Assembly (NCBI GenBank): GCA_011523515.1
Contig: WTGO01000118.1
Coordinates: 62,001 to 126,000, forward strand
Reading direction: 5' to 3'
Origin: Chloroflexota bacterium
GTDB taxonomy: Bacteria > Chloroflexota > Anaerolineae > Aggregatilineales > Phototrophicaceae
DNA: 64,000 nt
Both the position numbers and the translations under genes were made by a program. Below, one piece after another: positions 31,826 through 41,878 of the stretch (the first letter of the stretch is position 1; every line of letters starts with the position of its first letter). The notes under the pieces were generated by a model. That model searched no databases. It was given only the letters and a program-made list of their open reading frames with translations, and had not been told where the DNA came from.

Positions 31826-32134
31826 CTAACCGTGCATTTGCTGCAGGTCGTCGATATTGATGCTTTGACGTTCGCGGAAAATATTCACGATCAGCGCCAA
31901 GCCGATCGCGACTTCAGCCGCGGCCACGGTCATGACAAAAAAGACAAAGATGTGGCCGTTGACCTGGCCCCATTCGCGCGCAAACGCCACCAGCGCCAGA
32001 TTGGCCGAATTCAGCATCAACTCCACAGACATGAAGAGCAAGATGGCGTTGCGGCGCATGAGCACGCCCAGCGCGCCCATTAAGAATAGCACCATGCTGA
32101 GTACGATATACGGCTCGGCGCCGATTGGGTTCAT
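31826..32134 (-). CDS. nuoK: NADH-quinone oxidoreductase subunit K
   Basis: [33 protein letters not shown]; start MNPIGAEPY at 32134 preferred. Confidence 0.95.
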   Translation of the reverse strand: MNPIGAEPYIVLSMVLFLMGALGVLMRRNAILLFMSVELMLNSANLALVAFAREWGQVNGHIFVFFVMTVAAAEVAIGLALIVNIFRERQSINIDDLQQMHG

Positions 32135-32153
32135 TGTTCGCTCTCTCCTGCGG

Positions 32154-33542
32154 TTATTCACCGGCCGGATCGTCGGCGCCGCCGGTCAACTTGGCGCGGT
32201 AGTCGCCGCTCAAAACATTGGAGCCGGTTTGCTGCGAGATTACACTGACCAGCGGACGATTCACTCGTCTGCGCCGATTGATGCGCCGCCGTTCGGCTTG
32301 CGCCAGAGCGTCAGGCCGCGCCAGAACAATTACGCCGATCAGCGCCACCAGCAGCAGCATGCCGACCAGCATCACCGGCAGCACGTATTCAATGAACAAC
32401 ACCTGCCCGACTGACTCGGGGCTGCCAAATGCCGGCGCGCCGATGGCGTTGAAGACCGCGGCGCGGTAGCTGTGCTGGCTGCCCGGCACGCCCGGTTCAC
32501 GCACCAGTACGCGCGTTTCGATCAAGCCGCGCTCGGCAGGATAATCAGCCAGCGTCCGCAGGATATTCTGGTCTTCGTCCACGAAGGCCAGATTGTAGGT
32601 TCCAGCTTCCAGCTCAAGGCCGACATGCGCGCCGACGGGCAGCTGTTCAATGAGGACGCGATGCGGAATTAGCGAGCCGCAAGCGCTGTCGTCGCAGAGT
32701 GTGCCCCGCGTCGTGTACTGACCGACATCTACCAATGAGACTTGCTTGTCCGTCACCGCGTTAATCAACGAAAGTCGCATTTTGCCAACAGCCGGCGCGT
32801 TGATGTCATCTTCGAGCACGGCGACATCAACCATGCCCTCGGCATTTTCGTAGAACAGGACTGAGTGAGCCGATTCCGGCGCCAGCGCAAGCGATGCCGA
32901 ATATATTGGCGCAGACTCAAAGTCGCCAGCGCCAACGCCGACGATGAAGGTATAGTCGCCCGCCGCCACTTCAACGTACTCTTGTGCAGCCTCGCGACCG
33001 TAATCGTAAATCATACCCTCCAGGCGCAGGTCTTCTGTCGCCTCAGAAACCGGATCGAGCAGGACGTTGCCGCGAACGGTGTCTTCCAGGGTCATCGCGC
33101 GGCCCATGTCCATCACGGTAAAGGTTTGCGCTTCGCCGCCCGGGATAGCGTTAATCACGCGAATCCGCGCCTGCGCATCCGGCTGCTCCACAGGTTCGTC
33201 CGTCAACATATTCGAGGCCAGGGGAAAGGCGAATATCATCAACAGCAAGATGGCGACGCCTGTGCCGACGAAACCCAGCCAGCGCATCCGACCGGAGGTA
33301 TCGGTGGTCGTTTCCGCGCCCAGCAGCATGATGACGAAGAGGAAAAGCACCATGATGGCGCCGGTATACACAGTGACCTGCACCATAGCCAGAAAGGGCG
33401 CGTCCAGCATCAAGTACAGGAAAGCAACGCAGCCGAAATTAACGATGAGGAAGAGGGCGCTATGTACTGCGTTTTGCCGCGTCAGCATCATGCCGGCCGC
33501 CAGGACCGCCACAAAACTCACGACCAGAAACAACCATTCCAT
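32154..33542 (-). CDS. nuoJ: NADH-quinone oxidoreductase subunit J with large inserted domain
   Basis: N-term [75 protein letters not shown] and C-term [28 protein letters not shown] are NuoJ-like; ~260 aa between them are not. Confidence 0.93.
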   Translation of the reverse strand: MEWLFLVVSFVAVLAAGMMLTRQNAVHSALFLIVNFGCVAFLYLMLDAPFLAMVQVTVYTGAIMVLFLFVIMLLGAETTTDTSGRMRWLGFVGTGVAILLLMIFAFPLASNMLTDEPVEQPDAQARIRVINAIPGGEAQTFTVMDMGRAMTLEDTVRGNVLLDPVSEATEDLRLEGMIYDYGREAAQEYVEVAAGDYTFIVGVGAGDFESAPIYSASLALAPESAHSVLFYENAEGMVDVAVLEDDINAPAVGKMRLSLINAVTDKQVSLVDVGQYTTRGTLCDDSACGSLIPHRVLIEQLPVGAHVGLELEAGTYNLAFVDEDQNILRTLADYPAERGLIETRVLVREPGVPGSQHSYRAAVFNAIGAPAFGSPESVGQVLFIEYVLPVMLVGMLLLVALIGVIVLARPDALAQAERRRINRRRRVNRPLVSVISQQTGSNVLSGDYRAKLTGGADDPAGE

Positions 33543-33638
33543 ACGAGCTATTTCCCAGGATAAATGCGTTTGCGCACTTTAGCACAAATGAATTCGCCGT
33601 ACAATTTGCAATACCCGCGCAGCCAGTCAATCCGCCCG

Positions 33639-34133
33639 CTACGATGGATCTTCCATATCCGGGATGGACCGGTCGAATGCGCCCGGTTTGACCTGCTGTG
33701 GCGTGGCCGGCGCGCCCGCCTGCGGCGGATCAATCAGCATGTCTTTTACATAAATGGCATCGCGGCGGTCGGTGAATGACATCTGATGTTCGTGACCAAG
33801 CTGGATGGCTTCGGTCGGGCAAGCGTCTTCGCAATAGCCGCAGAAAATGCAGCGCAGCATATTGATTTCGTAGGTCTTCGCATAACGCTCGCCGGGGCTG
33901 TAACGTTCTTCGTCGGTATTCTCCGCCGCTTCGACCCAGATGGCATCGGCCGGGCAAGCCGCTGCGCAGAGCGAACAGCCGATGCATTTCTCCAAGCCGT
34001 CCTCATAGCGGCGCAGATGGTGCCGCCCTTTGTATCGATCATGGAATTTCTGCACCTGTTCCGGATACTGCACCGTAACAGCGTCGTCCATCAGGTGCTT
34101 CAGAGTGGTGGCGAAACCTTTGACTACGTTCAT
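33639..34133 (-). CDS. nuoI: NADH-quinone oxidoreductase subunit I
   Basis: CIGCSLCAAACPADAI and CIFCGYCEDACPTEAI 2x[4Fe-4S]; start MNVVKGFATTLK at 34133 preferred. Confidence 0.96.
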   Translation of the reverse strand: MNVVKGFATTLKHLMDDAVTVQYPEQVQKFHDRYKGRHHLRRYEDGLEKCIGCSLCAAACPADAIWVEAAENTDEERYSPGERYAKTYEINMLRCIFCGYCEDACPTEAIQLGHEHQMSFTDRRDAIYVKDMLIDPPQAGAPATPQQVKPGAFDRSIPDMEDPS

Positions 34134-34185
34134 CCTGTGAACCCTCTTGCTCTTATGTCCGTTGAACAAAACTTTCGTCGATCGG

Positions 34186-35754
34186 CTACTCGCCGGCGCG
34201 CTTGAGCGCAGTCTCCCCGCTTTCGAGCATTCGATCTTCTTCGGGTGTGCGCCCGAAGCTGGCCAAGCCTTCCAGCGCGCGCACCTGGAAGCGGATATGC
34301 GCCAGCGGGATAGCGATGAGCATGCCGACCAGATGCACCAGCGCCCAGCCCAGGCCGCGCCGCTCGCCGGTATAAGCCGGGTCATCTTCCAGCGGGATGG
34401 CCTCTTCGCTGTCTCGCTCGCGACTGATGCGGCGCAGCGCCCAGGCGCCCAAGGCCAGCACCAGAACGAAGACGATTCCCGATACCAACGTATAAGCCGA
34501 CCCGCCCATGGAATCGCCCACGACCAGCGCCACCGCCGTCCAGGCCACCGCCAGCAGCGCCAGCGGAATCATCACTTTCCAGCCGAACATCATCAGCCGG
34601 TCGTAGCGGATGCGCGGCAGCGTAGCGCGAATCCAGATCATGCCGCATAGCACCAGTACGACTTTGAGTATGAATATGACCGGCGCCAGAATGGGCAAGC
34701 CATCCATCGGCCACAGGTGATACCCGCCGAAGAAAACCGCCACCGCCACCAGGCTCACGGCGATCATGCCCAGATACTCCGCCATCATAAACAGCGCGAA
34801 TTTCATGCCGCTGTATTCGGTCATATAGCCCTGCGTCAATTCCTGCTCGGCTTCGGTCAAGTCGAAAGGCGCGCGATTGGTTTCGGCTAGAAGCGCCAGG
34901 ATGAGCACAGCGGCCGCCAGCGGATTCTGAAACACGAACCAATCCCAGATATTGCGCTGGGCGTCAATGATATCGCCAATCGCCATGCTGCCGACGATCA
35001 TGACCGGCACTGCCAGCGTCAGCGCAAAGCTGAGCTCGTAACTGATCATCTGGGCCGAGGCGCGCAGCGCGCCCAACATGGCGTACTTGTTGTCGCTGGA
35101 CCAGCCAGCCAGCACGACGCCATAGGTGGCGATGCTGGTGATCGCGATAACCCAGAGGACGCCGACATTGGAATCAATCAAGCCTTGAGGCACTTGAAAC
35201 CAGACATCGCCCAGCGACGGCGCGAACCAAGGCAGTACCAGGTCCGGTCCCATCGGTATCACGGCAGCGATCATCAGAATGGGAATCACTTTGATCATGG
35301 GCGCCAGGCGGAATACCCACTTGTCGGCGCCGGCCGGCATCAAGTCTTCTTTGAACACCAGCTTGACGCCATCGGCCGCCGGCTGCATGAAGCCCATGGG
35401 ACCAACACGATTCGGCCCGACGCGGTGCTGTAAGAAAGCCAGCAGCCGCCGCTCCAGCAGAGTAGAGTACGCGAAACCGGTCACGATGACGAAGGCGAAG
35501 CCGGCAGCAAAGATGATCGGCCACAATGCCGTGCAGCCCGCGTCATCCGCGCATTGCACGACGTTGATCACGCGCGCTTCCGGGTTGAGCAGCAGCCCGA
35601 TGGCGCCTTCGCGACCGTTGAGATTGCCGGCGTCGTCGAAACCGATCCAGGCCGCGATCGCGCCTAAATTGGCGATCACCAGCACCAGGACTACGATAGT
35701 TCCGATCAAGCCGATTAGGGCTGCACCAATGCCGATCTTTAGATTTCGGCTCAT
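34186..35754 (-). CDS. nuoH: NADH-quinone oxidoreductase subunit H (extended)
   Basis: ERRLLAFLQHRVGPNRVGPMGFMQPAADGVKLVFKED, AETNRAPFDLTEAEQELTQGYMTEYSGMKFALFMMAEY; 522 aa, longer than typical. Confidence 0.96.
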   Translation of the reverse strand: MSRNLKIGIGAALIGLIGTIVVLVLVIANLGAIAAWIGFDDAGNLNGREGAIGLLLNPEARVINVVQCADDAGCTALWPIIFAAGFAFVIVTGFAYSTLLERRLLAFLQHRVGPNRVGPMGFMQPAADGVKLVFKEDLMPAGADKWVFRLAPMIKVIPILMIAAVIPMGPDLVLPWFAPSLGDVWFQVPQGLIDSNVGVLWVIAITSIATYGVVLAGWSSDNKYAMLGALRASAQMISYELSFALTLAVPVMIVGSMAIGDIIDAQRNIWDWFVFQNPLAAAVLILALLAETNRAPFDLTEAEQELTQGYMTEYSGMKFALFMMAEYLGMIAVSLVAVAVFFGGYHLWPMDGLPILAPVIFILKVVLVLCGMIWIRATLPRIRYDRLMMFGWKVMIPLALLAVAWTAVALVVGDSMGGSAYTLVSGIVFVLVLALGAWALRRISRERDSEEAIPLEDDPAYTGERRGLGWALVHLVGMLIAIPLAHIRFQVRALEGLASFGRTPEEDRMLESGETALKRAGE

Positions 35755-35772
35755 ACGCTAAGTCCTCTTGTA

Positions 35773-38307
35773 TCAGTCCGCGGCGGCAACCGCTGCCGAG
35801 ACCCGGCTAACGGCCCCGCTAGTTATCGTCAACGGGACAGCCGCGTCGGTCATGTGTCGCGGCAGGGCCACGGCGCCGGCTGCAATCTCGTCGCTAATGG
35901 AGGCGCGTACCCGCAGGGTTGCTTCGCCCGCTTGTATCTCAATGACATCGCCATGAATGATTCCCAGCGCTTGCGCGTCGGCGGAATTCAGAGTCGCGTA
36001 AGCCGCCAGGATTCGCGGCTCCATCAGCAGCGACGGGCGGAAATTGCGCTGACGATTGTACAGCCGCGTCACCGGCATAATCAACAATTCGCCTTCAGCG
36101 GCGGAGATGCCGTCCGGATCGCCGATTGCAAGCGGCTTGAGCGTCTTCTTGCCATCCGCGAGCGACGGGATCTGGATCCCGAGCCCGCCTTCATTGGAGT
36201 AGGCGGTGCCGCCGTAATACTGGTCGCGGCCGCCGACATCCGGGAATTGCCGCTTCACCTGCCCCAGCGCCTGATAGCGCATGCCTTCAAAGACGGCGAC
36301 ATTCTTACCCAGTTCCAGCATGACAGCCGCCGCGGAAGGTTTGAGGTGGCTCATGCCCATAGCCTGGCGCAAGCTGCCAAAGAGCTTCCAGGCGGGCAGG
36401 GCTTGCCTCAGCGGTCCCTGCGCGGTGTAGAAGCGCTGCACGCGCCGCTCGCCATTGACAAAGCTGCCATCGCGCTCGGCGAAGGTCTGTATGGGCAGGA
36501 CGTATTCCGCCAGCTCCGATATGCCGTCATCAAAGAAATTGGCGTAGATGACAGTCTCGACTTCGCTGAGCCAGGTTCGCGCCGCCGGGTCATCATCCAG
36601 CAGCTCGGCTTGCGCCACGATCAGCACCTTGGGCGGTTTGGCGGCGATGTCCAGGCTGGCCGCCGGCGAATAACCCAGGTAGTGCAGCCCCATGCCATTG
36701 GCGCCGGGGATGGGCGAGAGCAGACCGTTGTTGGGCCGCCCGACGTGCCCGCTTTCGATGAGGAAGTTGGCCGCCGCCTGCGCCAGCGCCGCGCTGCCTT
36801 CGAGCGTGAGTCCTTCAGCGCCGGCAACGATGACCAGATTCTGCGCCTGGCTCAGCCGCGCGGCGATCGACTCGTGCGTTGTCGCCAGGTCGCGCATGAC
36901 GGCAACCGCCTCGCCGGCGCCATAGCGGATGGCATCGCCTTCGACAACTTTGTCATTGCGCGCGCCTTGCAAGGCGAAGTCTTCCAGCCTCGTATCGCGC
37001 GCATTGGCCACGACCAGGTAGGCGCCGCGGTCTTGCGCTTGTTTCAAGCGAAGCCGCCAGATTGGGACTTCTTCTTCCAGATCGCTGGCGATCACCAGGA
37101 TGGCGTCGCCCTTGCCCAGCTGGCCCAGGTTGGCGCCGAAGCCGACGCCGGCCCGCGCGACCGAATCCGCGCCACCGTGAGTCGGCGGCCAGGCGCCCAG
37201 CCGGCTGCCCCCGAGGCCTTCCATCAGCCGGCGCAATTCCCAAAGGTCTTCGTTGGTCATGCCGCTGCCGGCGATGGCCGCTACATCGCCGTCGGCGCTG
37301 CGCAGCACTTCGGCGATATCGGCCAGAGTGGTCTCCCAAGACGAGTCGCGGAGTGAGTCACCGCTGCGCATTTGCGGCGATTGCAAGCGGTCGGCGCTGC
37401 GCGTGAAGTGATGGCCGAAGCGAGTCTTGTCGCTGATCCAGATTTCGTTTACCTGCTCGTTCTGACGCGGCATGACCCGCTTGATCATGGCGCGGCCGTC
37501 GAAGTCGCGATCCAGGCGCATGCTCAAACTGATGTTCTCGCCGGCCGCGTCCCAAGGCGAGATGCTGGGCACTTCGTTCAGCTCCCAGGGCCGCGCGCCG
37601 AAGCGGAAGTCAGCTGTGGTCAGCGCGCCAACCGGGCAAATGTCAGTGGTATTGCCGCTGAAATAAGTATCAAATCCGGGGTCGGAATTGGTAATAATCT
37701 GCAAGCGGCGACCGCGTTCGTGGAAAGCCAGCACATCGTCGCCGACAATCTCGTCCTGGAAGCGCACACAGCGAGCGCATTGAATGCAGCGCTCTTGATC
37801 CAGAAAGATCAAGTCACCCAGCGGGTAGTGCTTCTCCAGAAGCTGCTTGTCTTCAAAATACATGCGCGAGGACTGCGGGCCGTGACGCATGGTCAGGTTT
37901 TGCAGCGGGCATTCGCCGCCCTTGTCACAGATGGGGCAGTCCAGTGGGTGACTGCTGAGCAAAAATTCCAGTACGTCGTTGCGCGCGTCGATCACTTCCT
38001 GCGTCTCAGTTTTGATATGCATTCCGTCGCTGACGACGGTTGTGCAGGCCGTTTGCAGCTTGGGGAAGTAGCGAATCTGCGGCGTGCCGTCGTCGTTGAG
38101 CATGACTTCACCAGTGGCGCGATCTCTGGCCGGCGCGCCCAACTCGACCAGGCACATGCGGCACATGCCCACCGGCTCCATCTTGGGGTGATAACAGAAG
38201 ACGGGGATATCATTGCCGGCGTGCCACTTGGCGGCGTCGACAAGATTGGACCCGGCCGTTACTTCAAATTCATCGCCGTCGATGTTGATCTTCACCGTAT
38301 CGGACAT
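35773..38307 (-). CDS. nuoG: NADH-quinone oxidoreductase subunit G
   Basis: GMCRMCLVELG, HPLDCPICDKGGECPLQNLTM, CIQCARCVRFQDEIVG; molybdopterin oxidoreductase-like C-terminus. Confidence 0.95.
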   Translation of the reverse strand: MSDTVKINIDGDEFEVTAGSNLVDAAKWHAGNDIPVFCYHPKMEPVGMCRMCLVELGAPARDRATGEVMLNDDGTPQIRYFPKLQTACTTVVSDGMHIKTETQEVIDARNDVLEFLLSSHPLDCPICDKGGECPLQNLTMRHGPQSSRMYFEDKQLLEKHYPLGDLIFLDQERCIQCARCVRFQDEIVGDDVLAFHERGRRLQIITNSDPGFDTYFSGNTTDICPVGALTTADFRFGARPWELNEVPSISPWDAAGENISLSMRLDRDFDGRAMIKRVMPRQNEQVNEIWISDKTRFGHHFTRSADRLQSPQMRSGDSLRDSSWETTLADIAEVLRSADGDVAAIAGSGMTNEDLWELRRLMEGLGGSRLGAWPPTHGGADSVARAGVGFGANLGQLGKGDAILVIASDLEEEVPIWRLRLKQAQDRGAYLVVANARDTRLEDFALQGARNDKVVEGDAIRYGAGEAVAVMRDLATTHESIAARLSQAQNLVIVAGAEGLTLEGSAALAQAAANFLIESGHVGRPNNGLLSPIPGANGMGLHYLGYSPAASLDIAAKPPKVLIVAQAELLDDDPAARTWLSEVETVIYANFFDDGISELAEYVLPIQTFAERDGSFVNGERRVQRFYTAQGPLRQALPAWKLFGSLRQAMGMSHLKPSAAAVMLELGKNVAVFEGMRYQALGQVKRQFPDVGGRDQYYGGTAYSNEGGLGIQIPSLADGKKTLKPLAIGDPDGISAAEGELLIMPVTRLYNRQRNFRPSLLMEPRILAAYATLNSADAQALGIIHGDVIEIQAGEATLRVRASISDEIAAGAVALPRHMTDAAVPLTITSGAVSRVSAAVAAAD

Positions 38308-38337
38308 TCACGCCTCCGCATATCAACCACAAGCGCC

Positions 38338-38691
38338 CTAGGCCGCCGACTGCTCGTGGCGTTGCACTTCTCTCAATCCGTAAGCCGCGCGGTCGCGCAT
38401 AATTTGCTCCACGACGTGCCAGGCTCTGGCATCATCCAGCATGTCCGCCAGCGCCAGCGCGCGGTCAAAATCTTGTTTCGCTCGATCGTACTCGCCCCGC
38501 TCCAGCATCAACTCGCCACGCAGCACATGCTGCGTCAAGTCGTCCGGCGCAGCAAGGATCGCCCGATCGAGCTCACGCAGGCGCCGGTAAAATTCGCGCT
38601 CGCGCGCCAGCGGCGGCTGATATACCGCGCCGATTGCTTTGCCAATCAAAAGGCGCCAATTCAGCCTCTGTCGTCCAGGTACCTGCATCAT
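38338..38691 (-). CDS. Small TPR-like protein inside the nuo operon
   Basis: MMQVPGRQRLNWRLLIGKAIG...LDRAILAAPDDLTQHVLRGELMLERGEYDRAKQDFDRALALADML; 117 aa, starts just after the nuoF stop; internal start preferred over 38916. Confidence 0.7.
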   Translation of the reverse strand: MMQVPGRQRLNWRLLIGKAIGAVYQPPLAREREFYRRLRELDRAILAAPDDLTQHVLRGELMLERGEYDRAKQDFDRALALADMLDDARAWHVVEQIMRDRAAYGLREVQRHEQSAA

Positions 38692-38699
38692 GCCCTCAC

Positions 38700-39950
38700 C
38701 TATGCCTGAACGTGCTGCGAAAAGTCGTCTGGAAAATGGCGAATGGTATGAATGATCGGATTGGCGGCGAAATCGCCCAGGGCGCAAAGCGTCGTGCCGG
38801 CCATATTCTCGGCGACATCGGCAATGCGCTTGACGTCTTCTTCGCTTCCGCGCCCGTCCAGGATCCGGTCGATCACTTTGTCCAGCCAGTAGGTGCCCTC
38901 GCGGCAGGGCGTGCACTTGCCGCAGCTTTCGTGGGCGAAGAACTTGGTCACTTTGGACGCGACCCAGGTCATATCGACGCTTTCGTCCATGATGATGATC
39001 GAGGCCGAGCCGATGATGGTGCCGATGTCGGCGCAGTGTTCATAGGACATGGGCGTGTCGAGCACATCGTCGGTCAGCGGCACGATGGGGCCCGAGCCGC
39101 CGGAAGGCAGCATCGCCTTGAAGGCGCGGTCTTCGTGCAGGGGGCCGCCGGCGTGATCGTAGAGCAGTTCGCGAAAGGTCGCGCCCATGGGCAATTCGTA
39201 ATTGCCTGGCCGCTTGACATGGCCGCTGACGCAGTAGATTTTGGGACCGGCGCTCTGTTCAGTGCCAATGGCTTTGAAGGCGTCAGCGCCCTCGCTCAAG
39301 ATGTAAGGGACGTTGGCCAGCGTTTCGACATTGTTGACGACCGTGGCTTCTTTGTACAAGCCGCCGCCCTTCTGCGCTGGAAAAGGCGGGCGCACGCGCG
39401 GCTGACCCAGGTAGCCTTCCAGGCTGTTGAGCAAGGCGCTTTCTTCGCCGCAGATGTAGGCGCCGGCGCCAAGATGCGTGTAGACCTCGCAATCGTAGCC
39501 GGAGCCCAAGATATTCTCCCCGACCATGTTCTTCTCGCGCAGCGCCTCAATGCAGGCGTCCAGTTGATCGCCAATATCCCAGAATTCGCCGCGCAGATAT
39601 ATGTAGACAGCTTTAGCTTGAATGGCGTAGGCGCAAATCAGCGATCCCTCTATCAATTGATAGGGATTCTCTTCCATGATCTCGCGATCTTTGAAGGTGC
39701 CGGTCTCGCTCTCGTCGGCGTTGACCGTGACGTATTTGACCGGTTCGTGCTGGGGGATAAAGCTCCACTTGACGCCGGTGGGGAAGCCGGCGCCGCCGCG
39801 CCCGCGCAAACCGGAAGCCTTGACCACGTCAATAACTTCGGCCGGCGTCATGGCTAGCGCCTTCTCAAAGCCGACGAAACCGTCGTGCTTTTCATAAGTC
39901 GCCAGCTCTTTGATATTGGCTATCTCGCGACCGCGTAAGAGAATGTGCAT
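38700..39950 (-). CDS. nuoF: NADH-quinone oxidoreductase subunit F
   Basis: GLRGRGGAGFPTGVKWSFIP, NADESETGTFKDREIMEENPYQLIEG, ESCGKCTPCREGTYW. Confidence 0.97.
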   Translation of the reverse strand: MHILLRGREIANIKELATYEKHDGFVGFEKALAMTPAEVIDVVKASGLRGRGGAGFPTGVKWSFIPQHEPVKYVTVNADESETGTFKDREIMEENPYQLIEGSLICAYAIQAKAVYIYLRGEFWDIGDQLDACIEALREKNMVGENILGSGYDCEVYTHLGAGAYICGEESALLNSLEGYLGQPRVRPPFPAQKGGGLYKEATVVNNVETLANVPYILSEGADAFKAIGTEQSAGPKIYCVSGHVKRPGNYELPMGATFRELLYDHAGGPLHEDRAFKAMLPSGGSGPIVPLTDDVLDTPMSYEHCADIGTIIGSASIIIMDESVDMTWVASKVTKFFAHESCGKCTPCREGTYWLDKVIDRILDGRGSEEDVKRIADVAENMAGTTLCALGDFAANPIIHTIRHFPDDFSQHVQA

Positions 39951-39997
39951 AATGGCCTTTGCTTCCTTTTTCCCGCGCTATCCGACAGGCCTCTAGA

Positions 39998-40504
39998 TCA
40001 CACGCCCGCGCTAACGGGCTGGGCCGCTTCCTGCCGCCATTTCGCCAGCAGTTCGCGCATTTTGTCTTGATCGAGATTCTCGACATAACGGAAGTTGCAC
40101 TGCAGCATCGGCGCCTTGTCACAGGCGGCCAGGCACATGACGTGCTCGACGGTGAACAGGCCGTCTTCGCTGGTGCCGCCTTCATTAATGCCCAGCTCTT
40201 CCTTCAGCCAGGCGTAAAATTCGTCCGCGCCTTTCAGCGCGCAGGGTAAGTCGGTACAGACATGCAGCCAATACTCGCCCTTGGGCTTTTCCGAATACAT
40301 AGTGTAGAAGCCGGCGATGGACTTGACCTGGGTCGGATCCAGATTCAGAATTCGCGCGACCTCGTCAATGCCTTCGCTATTGACCCAGCCGTATTCTTCT
40401 TGCGCGATGTAGAGCAGCGGCATCACCGCCGAGCGCTTGGTCTCGTATTTGGCGAGGTGGTGATTGATGCGCTCTTCGTATTTCGGATTGCCGATGATCG
40501 CCAT
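39998..40504 (-). CDS. nuoE: NADH-quinone oxidoreductase subunit E
   Basis: SAVMPLLYIAQEEYGWV, HVCTDLPCALKGAD, CLAACDKAPMLQCN. Confidence 0.95.
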   Translation of the reverse strand: MAIIGNPKYEERINHHLAKYETKRSAVMPLLYIAQEEYGWVNSEGIDEVARILNLDPTQVKSIAGFYTMYSEKPKGEYWLHVCTDLPCALKGADEFYAWLKEELGINEGGTSEDGLFTVEHVMCLAACDKAPMLQCNFRYVENLDQDKMRELLAKWRQEAAQPVSAGV

Positions 40505-40595
40505 ACAAGTCGTTCCTTCGCAAAGGGATTCCCGGCAGCAGCGCGGGAATCCATGCCTTGATCCTGATTACTGACCGCCTGTTTTCAGCCGGTCT

Positions 40596-41864
40596 TTAGC
40601 GGTCGCAGTCGCCCAAGACGATATCGACGCTGCCGATAATCGCGACCATATCCGCCAGCAGATAGCCTTTGGACATCACCGGCAAGGCGCTGATGTGTAT
40701 AAATGACGGCGTCTTGAAATGCACGCGCCGCGGCTTGTTGGCGCCGGTGCCATGAATATAGCAGCCGATCTCGCCGCGCGGGCTTTCGATAGCGTTATAG
40801 ATCTCGTCATCGGGCGCGTCGTAGCCGTAAGTCCAGAGCTTGAAGTGATGAATGACCGCTTCCATGCTCTGCCCCAATTCGCTGCGCAGCGGGGGGCAGT
40901 ACTTGCGATTCTCGGATCGGTAAGGTCCCTGGACGCACTCCAGCCGTTCAACCGCCTGGTTCAAGATCTTCATGCTTTCGCGGAATTCGTGAATACGAAT
41001 CAGATAGCGGTCGTAGACATCGCCGTGCTCGCCCAGCGGCACATTGAAGTCGTAGGTCTCGTAACCACTGTAGGGCTGCGCCTTGCGCAAATCCCAGTTG
41101 ACGCCACTGCCGCGCAAGGCCGGTCCAGTCAAGCCATAAGCCAGAGCCACATCGGGTTCGATGACGCCGACGCCTTGGGCGCGATCCTTCCAAATCGGGT
41201 TTTGTGTCAGCAGCGCTTCGTAATCGTCGACTTTGCCGGGGAAGTCGTTCAGGAATTGCTTAATTGTGGGCAGGAAGTCGTCGGGCACATCGCGCCAGAC
41301 GCCGCCGGGGCGAATGTAGCTGCTCATCATGCGCTGGCCGGAGAGCATCTCGAACATGCCCAGTATGCGTTCGCGCTCGCGGAAGGCGTAGAGCAAGACG
41401 CTCATCGCGCCCATGTCGATGGCATGCGTTCCCAGCCAGACCAGATGGCTGGCGCAGCGCGCCAACTCCAAGCAGACGACGCGGATGACCTGGCCACGCT
41501 CGGGCACGTCCAGGTCGAGCAGCTTTTCGACCGCCGCCGCGTAGGCCATATTGTTGGACATCGGCGACAGATAATCCATGCGGTCGGTCAGCGGCAGAGC
41601 TTTTTCGTAGCTTTTGTCTTCAAGCGACTTCTCGATGCCGGTGTGCAAGAAACCGACATCGGGCAAGCAGGAGACAATTTGCTCGCCGTCCAGTTCCAGC
41701 AGCAGGCGGAGAACACCATGCGTGCTGGGGTGATGCGGGCCCATATTGAGCAGCATCGTCTCGCCGGTGATGGCGCGCTCCGAAACCAGGCCGCGCAACT
41801 GGTCCAGGTTGCCTTCCCAACTGCGCTGGTCTTCTATTGATTGCGGTGGTGTCGCAACTGCCAT
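40596..41864 (-). CDS. nuoD: NADH-quinone oxidoreductase subunit D
   Basis: NMGPHHPSTHGVLRLLLELDGE, PDVGFLHTGIEKSLEDKSYEKALPLTDRMDYLSPMSNN, IIGSVDIVLGDCDR. Confidence 0.97.
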   Translation of the reverse strand: MAVATPPQSIEDQRSWEGNLDQLRGLVSERAITGETMLLNMGPHHPSTHGVLRLLLELDGEQIVSCLPDVGFLHTGIEKSLEDKSYEKALPLTDRMDYLSPMSNNMAYAAAVEKLLDLDVPERGQVIRVVCLELARCASHLVWLGTHAIDMGAMSVLLYAFRERERILGMFEMLSGQRMMSSYIRPGGVWRDVPDDFLPTIKQFLNDFPGKVDDYEALLTQNPIWKDRAQGVGVIEPDVALAYGLTGPALRGSGVNWDLRKAQPYSGYETYDFNVPLGEHGDVYDRYLIRIHEFRESMKILNQAVERLECVQGPYRSENRKYCPPLRSELGQSMEAVIHHFKLWTYGYDAPDDEIYNAIESPRGEIGCYIHGTGANKPRRVHFKTPSFIHISALPVMSKGYLLADMVAIIGSVDIVLGDCDR

Positions 41865-41878
41865 ACCGTCCTCAAAAC

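Noticed and set aside
37490-37610. NuoG lacking Cys ligands in the molybdopterin-like domain (VPSISPWDAAGENISL)
   Set aside because: Loss of the extra cluster (N7-type) ligands is common, including in mitochondrial homologues; not noteworthy alone.
35854-38709. Long plus-strand ORFs (500 aa and 445 aa) opposite nuoG/nuoF
   Set aside because: Antisense shadow ORFs typical of high-GC coding DNA; no recognisable motifs, while the minus-strand genes are unambiguous.
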